A stretch of 64,000 nt of DNA, from the NCBI RefSeq assembly GCF_030345715.1, contig NZ_JAUASX010000011.1, positions 111,565 through 175,564 on the forward strand, written 5' to 3'. Below the pieces are notes generated by a model, which had not been told where the DNA came from, made no database searches, and saw nothing but the letters and a program-made list of their open reading frames with translations. The translations under genes and the position numbers were made by a program. The stretch comes from Solimonas sp. SE-A11 (GTDB lineage: Bacteria; Pseudomonadota; Gammaproteobacteria; Nevskiales; Nevskiaceae). Below, piece by piece: positions 62,861 to 64,000 of this stretch (positions are counted from its first letter, which is position 1; each line of letters opens with the position of its first letter).

Positions 62861-63178
62861 TTATGACGCGCGCAGGCCCGCCATACGAAGCGCCTCAACA
62901 ACGAAAGCAAGTTCAGGCACAACGGCGCCCTCGCGCTCTGGCCATACATGCAAGCAGTAGTCATTAGTTGGATCATCACTAATGTCGTGCTCAGGCTCGG
63001 GTACGCCCAAGAGGACATAGACAACTCCGCCGCTCTTTGCTGTATATGCCGGACACTCCTCGAAGCGTCCTGTTAACTCTTCCTTCATCGCGACGCCGAG
63101 CGCTCTGGAGACAGCCTTGGCTGTCTCCGATAGCGAATGGTCCAGCTCAATGATGATGTCGATGCCTAAGACTTTCAT
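62861..63178 (-). CDS. Small protein of unknown function (cassette-like)
   Basis: The 105-residue protein begins MKVLGIDIIIELDHSLSETA; I do not recognise a family. It looks like a soluble alpha/beta protein. The ATG at 63178 has AGGTGGG seven bases upstream. Composition is less GC-rich than the core genes. Directly after its stop the minus strand reads GCCCAACCAGGCGCC, which resembles the start of an integron attC site. Together with its neighbours it looks like a mobile gene cassette. Confidence 0.6.
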   Translation of the reverse strand: MKVLGIDIIIELDHSLSETAKAVSRALGVAMKEELTGRFEECPAYTAKSGGVVYVLLGVPEPEHDISDDPTNDYCLHVWPEREGAVVPELAFVVEALRMAGLRAS

Positions 63179-63181
63179 GAC

Positions 63182-63250
63182 GCCCACCTGCGACGACGCG
63201 GCCGTCAAGCCGCCGGAGGCGTCGCGGTAGAGCGGCTGATTAGATCTAAC
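63182..63250 (-). repeat. attC-like palindromic region (uncertain)
   Basis: Between two small genes the minus strand has GTTAGATCTAAT, then CAGCCGC and further on GCGGCTTGA, which pair with one extra base, followed by GTGGGC near the end. This resembles the arms and core of an integron attC site, but the final GTTRRRY core is degenerate. Confidence 0.3.
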
Positions 63251-63662
63251 GTTCGTCATTTCTGATTACATTGCGCATGCGTTCATCCATTGCCTGGAAC
63301 TGCTGCACAAGCTTGTCACAGGCTGTCTTTGATGCTTCGCAACGCGTGGTGCGTACTGAGTACCACGCACCGTCCTGAGCCTGATAGGTATAGTTGCGCG
63401 ATGCGGCAGGGAAGGCGAAGTGATCAGATGGCGCGAAGGACCAAAGAGTTAATTCTTCTCTTTCTGTGATGATTGTCCAACCGTCTTGAAGCTCAACATT
63501 CACCCCCTCTTTCGCTTTCACTGCGGCGAGGGTTTCGGCAACAGATCCAGCCCATCCATCAAACGACTCCAGGGGACCATAATGAAGCGCAGGCGAATGC
63601 TCCGCGCCGTGTGCCATGAGCGATATGGCAAAGAAGGTTGGCAACACGGGACTAATGCGCAT
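63246..63662 (-). CDS. Small secreted protein of unknown function (cassette-like)
   Basis: From the ATG at 63662 the 138-residue protein begins with a signal peptide (SPVLPTFFAISLMAHG, cleavage near residue 19). The mature part has two cysteines (about 45 and 10-20 residues apart in the TRCEASKTACDK stretch), which may form a disulfide. I do not recognise it. An upstream in-frame start at 63740 would run through a palindromic region and is unlikely. The sequence GGCGTTGGGACTAACG lies 10-25 bases before the start, as is common for integron cassettes. Confidence 0.6.
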   Translation of the reverse strand: MRISPVLPTFFAISLMAHGAEHSPALHYGPLESFDGWAGSVAETLAAVKAKEGVNVELQDGWTIITEREELTLWSFAPSDHFAFPAASRNYTYQAQDGAWYSVRTTRCEASKTACDKLVQQFQAMDERMRNVIRNDER

Positions 63663-63669
63663 GGGCGAA

Positions 63670-63740
63670 TACTCGTTAGTCCCAACGCCTAGGTTGAGGC
63701 CATGGCCGCGTAGAAGGCGTGGCCGGTTGGCTTGAACCAC
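63670..63740 (-). repeat. attC-like palindromic region
   Basis: On the minus strand GGTTCAAGCC faces GGCCTCAACC across an imperfect stem with GGCCACGCC and GCGGCC, followed by TAGGCGTTGGGA, close to the attC core GTTRRRY. The opposite core (RYYYAAC) is not clear. Confidence 0.4.
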
Positions 63741-63759
63741 TGATTACGGAGCTTCACTT

Positions 63760-63895
63760 TCAGGTATCAACTTGATACGCGTATTCGCCACCCAGAACCA
63801 ATACTGCGGATGCGCCGATGATTAGCAGCCGCACCCAGCTTGAAGAAGGTTGCAGCTCGGGATGAATGACCAGAGCCAACGACGTTACCCCGCCT
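63760..63895 (-). pseudogene. C-terminal remnant of a small membrane protein
   Basis: A minus-strand frame ending with TGA at 63760 encodes about 45 residues including a hydrophobic segment (WVRLLIIGASAVLVLGG) and the end YAYQVDT. It has no start and appears cut off by the insertion sequence to its right. Confidence 0.4.
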
Positions 63896-63911
63896 TGAGT
63901 AGCGGTTTGGT

Positions 63912-64000
63912 TTAGAGCCCTGGGTTGATGGTAATAGCCTTTGCAGCAAGCTGCTTGGCGTAGACGGCGGGCGCCAGCCCGCCGAGTGCTTTCTTGGGTC
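63912..64000 (-). mobile_element. IS3-family-like transposase, C-terminal end (partial)
   Basis: The last 28 residues of a protein, cut by the window edge, read GGLAPAVYAKQLAAK near the end and stop after INPGL. This resembles the C-terminus of OrfB transposases of the IS3 family (LGGLTPAEYA-type). The insertion sequence end should lie within the next 20-60 bases to the left, but I cannot fix the terminal repeat. Confidence 0.5.

Noticed and set aside
62861..63662. Toxin-antitoxin pair at the right edge
   Set aside because: One protein has a signal peptide and neither resembles a known toxin or antitoxin; the genes are separated by a palindromic region rather than overlapping.

Overview
This 64 kb window is GC-rich chromosomal DNA with dense, short-spaced operons. 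It looks like a gammaproteobacterium: nuoC and nuoD are fused, the complex I operon has the order nuoABCDEFGHIJKLMN, and the housekeeping proteins RsgA, YajD, DarP and HemH are of gammaproteobacterial type. The mixture of DUF1302/DUF1329 proteins, Rieske oxygenases, a P450 and many short-chain dehydrogenases suggests the Nevskiales/Solimonadaceae, but that placement is inference from gene content only.

Layout. 1-4.7 kb: end of an amidase gene, yajD, rsgA, a TonB-dependent receptor and a small cysteine-rich secreted protein. 4.8-9.6 kb: two adjacent catabolic-type units. The first holds a Rieske oxygenase, a carboxymuconolactone-decarboxylase-like protein and a membrane protein that resembles cycloeucalenol cycloisomerase. 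The second holds a TetR regulator, a cytochrome P450 and a rubredoxin. 9.6-18.3 kb: a structured RNA candidate, darP, a lipoprotein hydrolase, a nine-repeat Ig-like surface lipoprotein, an SDR, a metallopeptidase-like/secretin-like pair and a broken HmuY-type gene. 18.3-32.4 kb: a second lipid/steroid-type region (SDR, flavin reductase, VOC proteins, DUF1302 outer-membrane protein, two DUF1329 proteins, a thioesterase-like protein, an NTF2-fold protein, a 3beta-HSD-like dehydrogenase, a KshA-like Rieske oxygenase, a LuxR-type regulator, an aldehyde dehydrogenase). 32.5-45.2 kb: two-component system, CBS protein, a hydrolase/TetR operon, an iron dioxygenase, a large M19-like lipoprotein, hemH and an amino acid permease. 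45.3-60.5 kb: the complete nuo operon on the minus strand, interrupted between nuoI and nuoJ by a 415-bp inverted-repeat element that carries a 23S-rRNA-intervening-sequence-type protein. 60.7-64 kb: fpr, a DUF1376 gene, ynfA and, at the right edge, small cassette-like genes next to an IS3-type transposase fragment.

How it may work together. The genes from 4.8 to 32.4 kb fit uptake (DUF1302 barrel, periplasmic DUF1329) and stepwise oxidation of a sterol-like or other polycyclic lipid: two Rieske oxygenases, one P450, several alcohol dehydrogenases, an aldehyde dehydrogenase and a hotdog protein. The cycloisomerase-like gene points towards sterols or cyclopropyl triterpenoids. A palindrome of the same arms and spacing (7-8-7) lies upstream of the first Rieske gene and between the LuxR-type regulator and the second DUF1329 gene, so the two halves may be co-regulated. 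No substrate is proven by sequence alone.

Noncoding features include two families of dispersed palindromic repeats, strong hairpin terminators, and palindromic operator candidates next to both TetR genes.
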